Below the pieces are notes generated by a model. The model searched no databases, had not been told where the DNA came from, and was given only the letters and a program-made list of their open reading frames with translations. The translations under genes and the position numbers were made by a program. A stretch of 40,271 nucleotides of DNA from IMG/VR virus record IMGVR_UViG_3300032116_000506, positions 1 through 40,271 of that record. The stretch is one strand, 5' to 3'. Positions 7,814 through 13,638 of the stretch are shown here, piece after piece. The DNA comes from a virus. How positions within the stretch are numbered: the first letter of the stretch is position 1; each line of letters starts with the position of its first letter.

Positions 7814-8041
7814 TTACTTCTTCTTTTTGCTTACAGTCTTCTTGGCCTTCTTGGCTTTAATGGTTTTGGTTACTGCTTTCTTAGCTACTTTTTTGTTTGC
7901 TGGCATTTTCTTTCTCTTTCGTTTGTTGGTTTTAGTTCTCCTTGCAGCGCCCACGGTCTGGGGGGAGTCCGTGAGCGTTGCGAGGAACCTAGACAGTAGG
8001 CTGTCGAGGAAGCCGATAATCTTTTCAACGATGGCGATCAT
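7814..8041 (-). CDS. Small Lys-rich protein with amphipathic N-terminal helix
   Basis: The 75-residue protein starts at 8041 behind AGGAG eight bases upstream. Residues 1-24 form an amphipathic/hydrophobic helix (MIAIVEKIIGFLDSLLSRFL). Residues 34-75 are extremely basic, with KKA/AKK repeats resembling the tails of histone H1-like bacterial proteins. An internal ATG at 7906 could give a 30-residue peptide that is nearly all tail. It may bind DNA or act at the membrane; neither is established. It overlaps the end of the membrane-peptide gene by 17 bases in another frame. Confidence 0.6.
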   Translation of the reverse strand: MIAIVEKIIGFLDSLLSRFLATLTDSPQTVGAARRTKTNKRKRKKMPANKKVAKKAVTKTIKAKKAKKTVSKKKK

Positions 8042-8186
8042 GGCGGTGGCTCCTGTCGGATGCGATTAAGAACAGGCCGATCAGTGTAACCAGGCCGAAG
8101 ACGAGCATGAAAAACACGAAGATCATAAAGCCCACAGCGACCAGCGGATCGTTAGAATCAAGGGCCTGAAGTATTGCCTGAGTCAT
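8025..8186 (-). CDS. 53-residue single-span membrane protein
   Basis: This short frame starts at ATG 8186 with GGAA about ten bases upstream and fills the gap between the VRR-NUC gene and the Lys-rich gene. Residues 15-42 are a clear membrane helix (AVGFMIFVFFMLVFGLVT and on), followed by a basic, His/Arg-rich tail. It overlaps the previous gene by 29 bases and the next by 17. A holin-like or superinfection-related role is possible but unsupported. Confidence 0.65.
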   Translation of the reverse strand: MTQAILQALDSNDPLVAVGFMIFVFFMLVFGLVTLIGLFLIASDRSHRHDRHR

Positions 8187-8514
8187 GTTTAGCGAGTTCC
8201 TTTTCTACGTCGTATATCGACCGAGCCACGAATGCAAGACCCCCTCGATCATTTATTTTCTGAATAAAGAACTGCTGCTCCGGGCTCACTCGCCCCTTAT
8301 CAGTCTTCACTTCGATAGCCAGGATCCGTCCACCGGGAAGGATGCCGAGAATGTCCGACACGCCCTTGATGTGGAATGGATTATTATTCTTCCGATAGAT
8401 CCGCTTTACTGGATCGTAAATGCCGACCGATTGATTCTTCCAGGCGAAGATACCGCGCTTGAAAAGGTAGGTCAGGATCTGGTTCTCGATAAGCTTTTCC
8501 GGCTGTGATGACAT
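8158..8514 (-). CDS. VRR-NUC-type nuclease
   Basis: This 118-residue protein starts at the first in-frame ATG (8514). It carries the PD-(D/E)xK core in VRR-NUC arrangement: Glu10, GVSD (Asp54), AIEVK (Glu68, Lys70) and a following Q-Q near 80-81. Stand-alone phage VRR-NUC proteins are structure-selective nucleases thought to cut Holliday junctions or branched replication intermediates, fitting its place after Erf. The ribosome site is weak, and a strong hairpin (8531-8556) lies just upstream, so translation or mRNA stability may be controlled there. Confidence 0.82.
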   Translation of the reverse strand: MSSQPEKLIENQILTYLFKRGIFAWKNQSVGIYDPVKRIYRKNNNPFHIKGVSDILGILPGGRILAIEVKTDKGRVSPEQQFFIQKINDRGGLAFVARSIYDVEKELAKHDSGNTSGP

Positions 8515-8530
8515 GGCCTGAAGTAAATCA

Positions 8531-8556
8531 GGGCGGTCAACCGAAGTCAACCGCCC
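8531..8556 (-). promoter_or_regulatory. 11-bp hairpin with UUCG tetraloop between Erf and nuclease genes
   Basis: The minus-strand RNA folds into GGGCGGUUGAC, a UUCG loop, and GUUGACCGCCC: 11 continuous pairs with two wobbles, closed by the stable C(UUCG)G loop. It lies in the 88-base gap between the Erf stop (8603) and the nuclease start (8514). There is no U-run after it, so it is more likely a processing, stability or attenuation element than a simple terminator. Confidence 0.6.
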
Positions 8557-8602
8557 CGACCAGCGCCGCGAGAGTAGCAGGCTATTCCCTGGCCTGCTGG
8601 CG

Positions 8603-9064
8603 CTATCTGTTGAAATCATCCCACGAAGGACCGGAGGCCTTCTGTTGGATCGGCCTTTGCGCTGGCCTTGCCTGGACAGGCTTAGGCGCTTCACGCTCGG
8701 CCCTGTTAGCGTCGTCGTCCTCCTCGGCTCCGAGTGCCACCAGGGAAGCAAGGCCCAGCCTGCGGCCATAGGTGAGAGCTGAACCGAAGCCCTGCATGGT
8801 CTGGCGTTCGAGGACCAGGTAAATCCTGCTCTCGATCTGCTCGCCAGATTCGTGGATCAGCTTAGTCTCGACGAAGTGGCCCTCTGGATCCTTGCCACAG
8901 GTCTGGGCGATGACGATCCCGTTCTGGTTCAGCTCGACCTTCACCGCATCCAGGACAGCCTCGAGCGTGGCGTATCTGCTTTTGAAGTGTGGGTTATTAG
9001 CGTTCTTCCGAGCGTTCTCGATCTTCTTCTGTGCTTCAAGTAATGCCTTCACGATGTTCTTCAT
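8603..9064 (-). CDS. erf: Erf-family single-strand annealing protein
   Basis: This 153-residue recombinase has family signatures NPHFKSRYATLEAV near residues 22-36 and QGFGSALTYGRRLGLASLVAL near 88-108, followed by an acidic EEDDDAN and a Pro/Gln-rich tail. It anneals complementary single strands, pairing with the exonuclease encoded just upstream. The ATG at 9064 is chosen because AAGGAGG lies five bases before it; the in-frame ATG at 9079 overlaps the exonuclease stop and lacks a good site. Annealing recombinases of this kind promote mosaic exchange between related phages. Confidence 0.9.
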   Translation of the reverse strand: MKNIVKALLEAQKKIENARKNANNPHFKSRYATLEAVLDAVKVELNQNGIVIAQTCGKDPEGHFVETKLIHESGEQIESRIYLVLERQTMQGFGSALTYGRRLGLASLVALGAEEDDDANRAEREAPKPVQARPAQRPIQQKASGPSWDDFNR

Positions 9065-9075
9065 GGTCGCCTCCT

Positions 9076-9858
9076 TCATGCCCAGCTGGGTGCGGTTAAT
9101 GGTACGGCGAATCTCGGAAACTTATCCGGGCACTCTGGCGTACGCTCAAGCTCAAGCGCTGTATCGAAGGCGCGCCAGTACTTCTCTACAGCCTTTTCAC
9201 GTGTGCTGATGTCGGTCACGTCGTACAGCGCTACCTCGCCGGATCCTGTCTCGCAGGCCAGGACCAGCATCTTCGGAACGCTTGCCAGCTTCGGATTATG
9301 GATCCGCGCCAAATTCGCGTAATGGAGAAACTGCACGTCATAGTGCAGATTCAGGAAGTCCTTCGCGAACAGCGCCGGATCAGCCGAGCGCGTGGTCTTG
9401 ATGTCCACGATCACGCTTCCGTCCTGGGACATGAGATCGAGCCTTCCCTTGATCGCACCGGCTGGCATCTCGCCCGAGATGGTGAACTCCTTGAGCCCGG
9501 TCCCGAGCAGGGATGAGAACTCCAGGATTTCGGCGGCGCGACGATGCATCCGCTTGATCTGCTCGAGCTCCTCGTCAGTGATGACGGTCTTGCCAGATGC
9601 CTGAGCCTCGAAAGCCTCGGAGGCCTCCTTCCCGGCCTTGGTGCGACGGTCGAACTTCTGGCTCACGGCCACCAGGTCGCCGAACCGATCGGCTTCGAGA
9701 AAGTAGGCGTGCAAAGCCGTGCCGAACTTCATCGCATCGGATGGCTCGCGCTCGACATGGAGCGACTGCCAGCCAGACCAGAGCCCGTTAGCGCAGGCCT
9801 TGAGAAGGCTGGCGTTAATTCCTGGAAGAGAACGATAATCGGAAAAGGGAATGTACAT
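9076..9858 (-). CDS. RecE-like PD-(D/E)xK exonuclease
   Basis: This 260-residue protein matches the RecE/exonuclease VIII C-terminal nuclease family. Visible motifs are FGTALHAYFLE (His50), GRLDLMS (Asp141), VDIKTTRS (Asp152, Lys154) and YDVQFLHYANL (Gln176, Tyr180), the order found in lambda-Exo/RecB-like nucleases. It would resect double-stranded ends to give single strands for Erf. It is separated from the previous gene by about 95 bases holding two direct repeats, so the exonuclease-Erf-nuclease set may have its own promoter. Confidence 0.88.
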   Translation of the reverse strand: MYIPFSDYRSLPGINASLLKACANGLWSGWQSLHVEREPSDAMKFGTALHAYFLEADRFGDLVAVSQKFDRRTKAGKEASEAFEAQASGKTVITDEELEQIKRMHRRAAEILEFSSLLGTGLKEFTISGEMPAGAIKGRLDLMSQDGSVIVDIKTTRSADPALFAKDFLNLHYDVQFLHYANLARIHNPKLASVPKMLVLACETGSGEVALYDVTDISTREKAVEKYWRAFDTALELERTPECPDKFPRFAVPLTAPSWA

Positions 9859-9909
9859 AGAATGACCGCCTCGCTTCGGTCGTGTTTGTTGATGCCTGGA
9901 CTTTACCAG

Positions 9910-9941
9910 TTAAACCTAGCTCCGGGTAATTATTAAACCTA
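9910..9941. promoter_or_regulatory. Paired 9-base direct repeats upstream of the exonuclease gene
   Basis: TTAAACCTA occurs at 9910-9918 and 9933-9941, 23 bases apart (about two helical turns), in an otherwise noncoding gap (9859-9953) in front of the recombination genes. The spacing suggests binding of a dimeric regulator on one DNA face. No clear promoter hexamers were found beside them. Confidence 0.35.
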
Positions 9942-9953
9942 ATAGGATCGGGC

Positions 9954-10220
9954 CTAGAAGATGTGTTTTTTCATCTCAATCAAAAAGGTCAACACAGGCT
10001 CGGACTGGCACGACGAACAGATGATGAGCATCGAGTCCTCCATGCGACACTCACACTCCCCGACTTCCTCGTCGACTAGGGCAATGGCAAGTTGGAACCC
10101 TTCGCGCTTCCCTAGTTCGTAGGCCTCGCGCTTAACCTGGGCGATCATGTCCCGGTTGACTGCTTCGCTCAGTCCCTTGATGATCGTGTCAGTATGCGGT
10201 TTTGGTTTCGCCTTGGCCAC
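9954..10220 (-). CDS. Small Cys-containing helical protein, unknown function
   Basis: The frame ends at 9954; the start is uncertain. GTG at 10220 gives 88 residues and ATG at 10148 gives 64; neither has a strong ribosome site, and the far-upstream TTG at 10298 lies inside another gene. The body is an amphipathic helix (AQVKREAYELGKREGFQLA) followed by a C-E-C and an ICSSC pair, possibly a zinc site. No family recognised. It is the last gene before the control region of the exonuclease gene. Confidence 0.5.
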   Translation of the reverse strand: MAKAKPKPHTDTIIKGLSEAVNRDMIAQVKREAYELGKREGFQLAIALVDEEVGECECRMEDSMLIICSSCQSEPVLTFLIEMKKHIF

Positions 10221-10329
10221 GCTGAGATGATGAGGCTTCGACCTGGATAGCACAAGAGCTATCAGCCTTATCAGCGCCACAGGTGCAGATCCAGCCAAGG
10301 CATGACGGCGCGTGTTTTACTTTTTGCAT
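10189..10329 (-). CDS. 46-residue Cys-rich zinc-knuckle protein
   Basis: ATG at 10329 sits four bases after a strong GGGGAGG site. The first 20 residues contain HAPSCLGWICTCGADK, a His/Cys cluster likely to bind zinc, as in many tiny phage early proteins. The rest is polar and Gln/Ser-rich. It overlaps the end of the membrane-peptide gene by 13 bases. Function unknown. Longer upstream extension of this frame (to 10491) runs across the membrane-peptide gene and is not favoured. Confidence 0.6.
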   Translation of the reverse strand: MQKVKHAPSCLGWICTCGADKADSSCAIQVEASSSQRGQGETKTAY

Positions 10330-10448
10330 AGAACCTCCCCGGCCCATCTCAGGCCACAGGCGACAAGCATCGCACCGAGCGCGAATGAGCCGCCAGATAA
10401 AAAGAAAATCCAAAAGAGCTCGACCATCGTTTCCGTTTCCATGTTCAT
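10317..10448 (-). CDS. 43-residue membrane protein
   Basis: ATG at 10448 (or 10442) opens a frame with an acidic N-terminus (METETMVE) and one membrane helix, LFWIFFLSGGSFALGAMLVA, ending in a short basic tail. GAGGG lies ten bases upstream and is partly enclosed by a long RNA stem (10461-10514). Overlaps the zinc-knuckle gene, indicating coupled translation. Function unknown. Confidence 0.6.
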   Translation of the reverse strand: MNMETETMVELFWIFFLSGGSFALGAMLVACGLRWAGEVLCKK

Positions 10449-10460
10449 AAATTGAAAGCC

Positions 10461-10537
10461 CTCGAGCCGGAGGCTGCGTTATTGTAGCCATCCGAGGTTA
10501 AACTCCGACTCGAGGGAAGCCCGGCACCATGCCAGGC
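10461..10537 (-). promoter_or_regulatory. Structured leader RNA between AP2 gene and membrane peptide
   Basis: Two strong foldings follow each other on the minus strand. First is an 8-bp stem with a three-base loop (arms 10530-10537 and 10519-10526, one wobble). Next is a 12-bp inverted repeat (arms 10503-10514 and 10461-10472, one wobble) with a 30-base loop that itself contains a GGCT/AGCC inner stem. The last arm runs into the ribosome site of the 43-residue gene. The roughly 100-base gap (10449-10549) therefore looks like a cis-regulatory RNA or processing site. Confidence 0.5.
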
Positions 10538-10549
10538 AATTCTTAATCC

Positions 10550-10753
10550 TTATCCAGTGAGCGCCTCAATGCTCGTCACTTGCTTTCCATTCTTAACCGC
10601 GTATCTGTTCCAGGCTTCGACCGCCTTCTCCATGCTCTCGTAGCATCCGAGATAAACGGGCTCGCCTTTGACAACCGTCCGCACCATCCATCGGTATGGC
10701 TTTCCGTTTCTTTTGAGTGCATACACGCAGAGCGGTTTTTTCTTCTTGTTCAC
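10550..10753 (-). CDS. Stand-alone AP2-like DNA-binding domain
   Basis: The 67-residue protein is one AP2/ERF-like fold: a three-strand part (KPYRWMVRTVVKGEPVYLGCY) with the Arg/Trp positions of the DNA-contacting sheet, then a helix (SMEKAVEAWNRYAVKNG). In phages this domain is usually attached to an HNH endonuclease; here no nuclease part is present. It may be a small DNA-binding regulator or a remnant of a homing endonuclease. It begins three bases after the stop of the Ala-repeat gene and precedes a structured gap. Confidence 0.65.
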   Translation of the reverse strand: MNKKKKPLCVYALKRNGKPYRWMVRTVVKGEPVYLGCYESMEKAVEAWNRYAVKNGKQVTSIEALTG

Positions 10754-10756
10754 AGA

Positions 10757-11275
10757 TCACTCCGCGCCTTTCGTAGCTTCGCCTTTCAGCGCTTCACGGG
10801 CATACTTTTTCATTATTTCAATCTGAGCTTGTTCTTCTTCCTTTCTAACAGCAGCATTAGCAGCATAAGCAGCAGCATCAGCAGCATAAGCAGCAGCATT
10901 AGCAGCATAAGCAGCAGCATTAGCAGCATAAGCAGCAGCATCAGCAGCATAAGCAGCAACATCAGCAGCGGCATGAGCAGCAGTAGCAGTAGCACCTTTT
11001 CTTGCGGCCTCTATTGCCTTTCTCGGACGATCATCGTTTGGATATTTGCTTTCGTAAATGTGCAACACTCTTTCGGCAAAGTCGGCAGCTACTAAACGCA
11101 GCTTGTCTTTATCAATCGACCGAACAAACACCCATTTTTTATCCTCATGAGTAAGTTCTGGTAAAGCAAGAAACGCTTCAAGCGTACCTTGCCAGTTTGA
11201 ATAACAAGTCAAATAGTGATCAAAACGATTTTTGCAGGGGTTCAATGATTCCAGATAGTCTTTGGTAATAAGCAT
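10757..11275 (-). CDS. Imm5-like protein with Ala/Tyr heptad repeats
   Basis: The 172-residue protein starts at ATG 11275, sharing one base with the preceding stop (TGATG), behind AGGTGG; the GTG at 11278 is less likely. Residues 1-95 include NPCKNRF and a RPRKAIEAARK segment, the pattern of putative Imm5-like immunity proteins common in phages. Residues 98-145 repeat A-A-Y-A-A-[DN]-A about six times, predicted as one long helix. A charged helix ends it. The biological role in phages is not known; 'immunity' is only a family label. Confidence 0.6.
   Translation of the reverse strand: MLITKDYLESLNPCKNRFDHYLTCYSNWQGTLEAFLALPELTHEDKKWVFVRSIDKDKLRLVAADFAERVLHIYESKYPNDDRPRKAIEAARKGATATAAHAAADVAAYAADAAAYAANAAAYAANAAAYAADAAAYAANAAVRKEEEQAQIEIMKKYAREALKGEATKGAE
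10850..10975. repeat. 21-base tandem repeat inside the Ala-rich gene
   Basis: Five near-identical 21-base units (10850-10954) and a sixth degenerate one encode the seven-residue Ala/Tyr repeat. Units differ mainly at one base that switches Asn and Asp. The length is a multiple of three, so copy-number change would keep the frame. Confidence 0.85.
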
Positions 11276-11517
11276 CACTGCCCACCTTTCCGCAGGTAAT
11301 TCAACGCTTCACGGGCACGGCGGCCACCCATTGGCTTTTGATCTAGAAATGGTTTTGACACATCGTCGAAATCAACTTCGGTAAGATATGGCATTTTGAT
11401 ATTTATCCACGCCTTATCAGCATAAAACTCCAACGCCTCCCTCAGTCGGGCGTTTTCGGCTTCGAGCTTTTCAATCTTTTCCATCAGCGCATCAATGTGC
11501 GTTTCTGTCGGTGTCAT
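11275..11517 (-). CDS. Small coiled-coil protein, unknown function
   Basis: The 80-residue protein begins at ATG 11517, where AAGGAG lies seven bases upstream inside the preceding gene's end and the start shares one base with that gene's stop. Residues 8-30 are a short coiled coil (ALMEKIEKLEAENARLREAL). The C-terminus GGRRAREALNYLR recalls a common class of phage early hypothetical proteins. No enzymatic motif. Confidence 0.65.
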   Translation of the reverse strand: MTPTETHIDALMEKIEKLEAENARLREALEFYADKAWINIKMPYLTEVDFDDVSKPFLDQKPMGGRRAREALNYLRKGGQ

Positions 11518-11864
11518 CACTCAGCTCCTTCTGCCTTGATCCGCACAGGATACCCGCCAGCCAGGATCCGATCCCGGTTCACGCGAAGCCATTCATGGAT
11601 CGCGCCTCCCTTGTTCCCCTGACCGCTCTCAGTGTTGAAAAGCCCGAACTCGGAGAATGCTTTCAGCACAACGTCGAAAGTCTGATCTTCCACCTGGTCC
11701 AGGATGATCTCCATGCGTTGCCTGTGGATCCTGAGATAATCCCGATCAGTCACGGCCTTGCGGAATCCGCGCTCTTCTGCTTCGGCCTCGAGCTTCTTCA
11801 AGGCCGGGCCAGTGTGAGCGAAGTCAAATCCTGCGTTAAATCCATCTGTATATTCGTCGAACAT
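11517..11864 (-). CDS. Small early protein, unknown function
   Basis: ATG at 11864 is preferred because GGGAGG lies six bases upstream; the ORF could be read further to 11903 but without a ribosome site. The 115-residue product begins MFDEYTDGFNAGFDFA, a stretch often seen in short phage early proteins, then has charged helices. No recognised domain. It sits between SSB and the coiled-coil gene in a tightly coupled row. Confidence 0.6.
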   Translation of the reverse strand: MFDEYTDGFNAGFDFAHTGPALKKLEAEAEERGFRKAVTDRDYLRIHRQRMEIILDQVEDQTFDVVLKAFSEFGLFNTESGQGNKGGAIHEWLRVNRDRILAGGYPVRIKAEGAE

Positions 11865-11935
11865 GAGGAGCCTCCCATCCTGTTGTAAAAGTTGGCCGAT
11901 CATTAACCGCTCGGCTCACACGGTGCTGGAAAAGA

Positions 11936-12235
11936 TTAGAACGGAACGTCGGCACTGAGGACGTCGATCCGGTCAGCGATCGCCTCGAGCCGGAAGTCTT
12001 TCTTAGCGGCTGGATCTGGATTCTTGATCATAGCGTTCCGAAGGCTTCCGAAGACAGTCACCTGGTCTCCGTCGACGATCTTCGTGTTGATGCCGAAGCC
12101 AGTCACCGGGATCTTCGAGGTGTAACCTTCTGCGTTCTGGCACTCAACCATGAAGTTGGTAATGATCATCCCGGTCTTCGCTGTGCGCTCTTTCACGTAA
12201 AGCGCTTTTCCACTTAGCTTGATTTTGTTTTCCAT
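11936..12235 (-). CDS. ssb: Single-strand DNA-binding protein (OB fold)
   Basis: The 99-residue protein has the beta-rich spacing of an OB fold (GKALYVKERTAKTGMIITNF, then KIVDGDQVTVFGSLR) and ends in S-A-D-V-P-F, like the acidic D-x-[IV]-P-F tip by which bacterial SSB recruits partner enzymes. It would coat single strands in replication and recombination. AAGGAAG lies about nine bases before the ATG. Shorter than E. coli SSB mainly through a missing linker. Confidence 0.72.
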   Translation of the reverse strand: MENKIKLSGKALYVKERTAKTGMIITNFMVECQNAEGYTSKIPVTGFGINTKIVDGDQVTVFGSLRNAMIKNPDPAAKKDFRLEAIADRIDVLSADVPF

Positions 12236-12249
12236 TGCTTCGCTTCCTT

Positions 12250-12489
12250 TCAGTTTAGTTTAGCGTCCAGTTCTGCCACCTTGATGCCGAGATACAGATC
12301 TCGGTAATGGCAATAGTTTCTCCATGCTCGTTCCCTGGCCTCAAGGAACGCCTTCGAGTTCCACCCTTTGGAATACTCCATCGAGTAGTAAATGTGCCAG
12401 GCCTGCGCTACCAGTGGATCGCGAAGCATGGCTTTCACCTGTTCAATCTTTTCGTGGTCGATCTTGTTGTTCATGCCCGGACAATACAT
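12250..12489 (-). CDS. Small helical protein, unknown function
   Basis: The start at 12489 shares one base with the preceding stop (TGATG), giving 79 residues; an ATG at about 12474 (MNNKIDHEK) is an alternative. It is rich in aromatic and charged residues (QAWHIYYSMEYSKGW), predicted all-helical. No family recognised. Translationally coupled to the zinc protein before it. Confidence 0.55.
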   Translation of the reverse strand: MYCPGMNNKIDHEKIEQVKAMLRDPLVAQAWHIYYSMEYSKGWNSKAFLEARERAWRNYCHYRDLYLGIKVAELDAKLN

Positions 12490-12818
12490 CAGAAATCCCA
12501 TTCAAGCTTATTATTAGAACTGATAGCCTTGGCCTTCGCGCACTTTCCGCAGTAATAAACCCACGCGCCAGATTGAGCCTTGAATGGAATCATGCTCCGT
12601 TGTTCCTTCATGCGCTTCTTGTATTCCATCGACTGCTCAAGCTTTCGCTTCATGGCGACCATGGACTCGCTTAGGTCTTGATCGGCCACGAGCTCGCGCC
12701 TGTGCTGGTATCCGCAGGCGTTACAGATCAGGCCCGAAAAACTTATTTCCTCTTCCTGGAGCTTTGCGAGTCGGTTGAATCCCACCGTTATCTTGTGAAG
12801 TTCTGTCTTCCAGTTCAT
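12489..12818 (-). CDS. Zinc-finger protein of the replication region
   Basis: ATG at 12818 with AAGGAG seven bases upstream gives 109 residues. Two knuckles, CNACGYQH near residue 33 and YYCGKC near 90, are separated by a charged helical insert (KRKLEQSMEYKKRMKEQR), suggesting one zinc ribbon formed by distant halves. Its first 98 bases overlap the end of the DnaB-like gene in another frame. A replication- or recombination-associated DNA-binding role is inferred from position. Confidence 0.65.
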   Translation of the reverse strand: MNWKTELHKITVGFNRLAKLQEEEISFSGLICNACGYQHRRELVADQDLSESMVAMKRKLEQSMEYKKRMKEQRSMIPFKAQSGAWVYYCGKCAKAKAISSNNKLEWDF

Positions 12819-13638
12819 CGTAAGCTCCTTGATTAAAATCCATGTAAAACTTTTTGTTAACGAACGCGCCACGCTTTCGGATCTTTTTGAACACCAGCTC
12901 GCGAGTCAAAGGCGAAAAGCTCCCGGTCATCTCGTCTTCGTTGAGTCGGTTGAACAGGAGCACATTACTCGCTTCCTGGACGCTAGTCGAGCTTCCCTTG
13001 ATGTCGAACTCTGAAAGCACCTTGCCACCTTCGGTCTTCTTCGGGTGCATAACCATGAAGATGTGAATCGGTATCTTCTTCGCCAGCATGACGAACGCAT
13101 GGACCGCCTCGTCCATCTCGATCAGCGTGTCGCTTGCCTTGGTGGGCTTTAGAAAAAAGTTCAGGTTATCGAGCACAGCGACCTCGACGCCTTTCTTCTC
13201 GTTCAAGTATTGAAGCGTCTGGACCATCTCGAGAACGTCGATCCGGTTGTCGTGAGTGGAAAAGATCGTATGCTCGAGCATGTGCTCATTCGCCCTGATG
13301 GTGGGGCTAAACTTTTCCATAGGCATCGCATGGCCGGAATTAAAATCCGTTCGCCCGGCGGCGCTCATCATCCGGCGAGCAAAGTCGTTCTGCCCGGTCT
13401 CGACAGATGCGATAAAGCACTTCACCTTTTGCTTTGTGAGGTGGCAGACCAGGTTAGCCAAGAACTGAGTCTTGCCGGATCCGGTCGCTCCGCAAAAGAT
13501 GGTGAACTCGTGAAGCCTAAGCCCCCCGGTGTACTGGCTGAACAAGGGCCAGGCGTTGATCATGTAACCCTTCGGTGGGTTCACGATCTCGAGGCTGGCC
13601 GACTGGAACACTTCGAAGCCGCCCTGGATGTTAAGCAT
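12721..13638 (-). CDS. DnaB-like RecA-fold helicase/ATPase
   Basis: This 305-residue protein corresponds to the DnaB/Twinkle C-terminal motor. Walker A is GATGSGKT at 50-57, Walker B VAVLDN with Asp157, followed by HIFMVMHPKK and the FDIKGSSTSVQEASNVLLFNR segment typical of DnaB motifs 3-4. The N-terminal primase-binding domain of full-length DnaB (about 150 residues) is missing, so it may act as a minimal replicative helicase or as a loader of the host enzyme. It overlaps the replication-initiator gene by eight bases. Confidence 0.85.
   Translation of the reverse strand: MLNIQGGFEVFQSASLEIVNPPKGYMINAWPLFSQYTGGLRLHEFTIFCGATGSGKTQFLANLVCHLTKQKVKCFIASVETGQNDFARRMMSAAGRTDFNSGHAMPMEKFSPTIRANEHMLEHTIFSTHDNRIDVLEMVQTLQYLNEKKGVEVAVLDNLNFFLKPTKASDTLIEMDEAVHAFVMLAKKIPIHIFMVMHPKKTEGGKVLSEFDIKGSSTSVQEASNVLLFNRLNEDEMTGSFSPLTRELVFKKIRKRGAFVNKKFYMDFNQGAYDELEDRTSQDNGGIQPTRKAPGRGNKFFGPDL

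Noticed and set aside
10850-10975. Regular short repeats resembling a CRISPR array
   Set aside because: Units are contiguous 21-mers with no spacers and encode a protein repeat.
10580-11095. Plus-strand reading frame rich in Ser/Ile repeats
   Set aside because: It is the antisense of the Ala/Tyr repeat gene; the repeat keeps all frames open and the product has no ribosome site or sensible fold.
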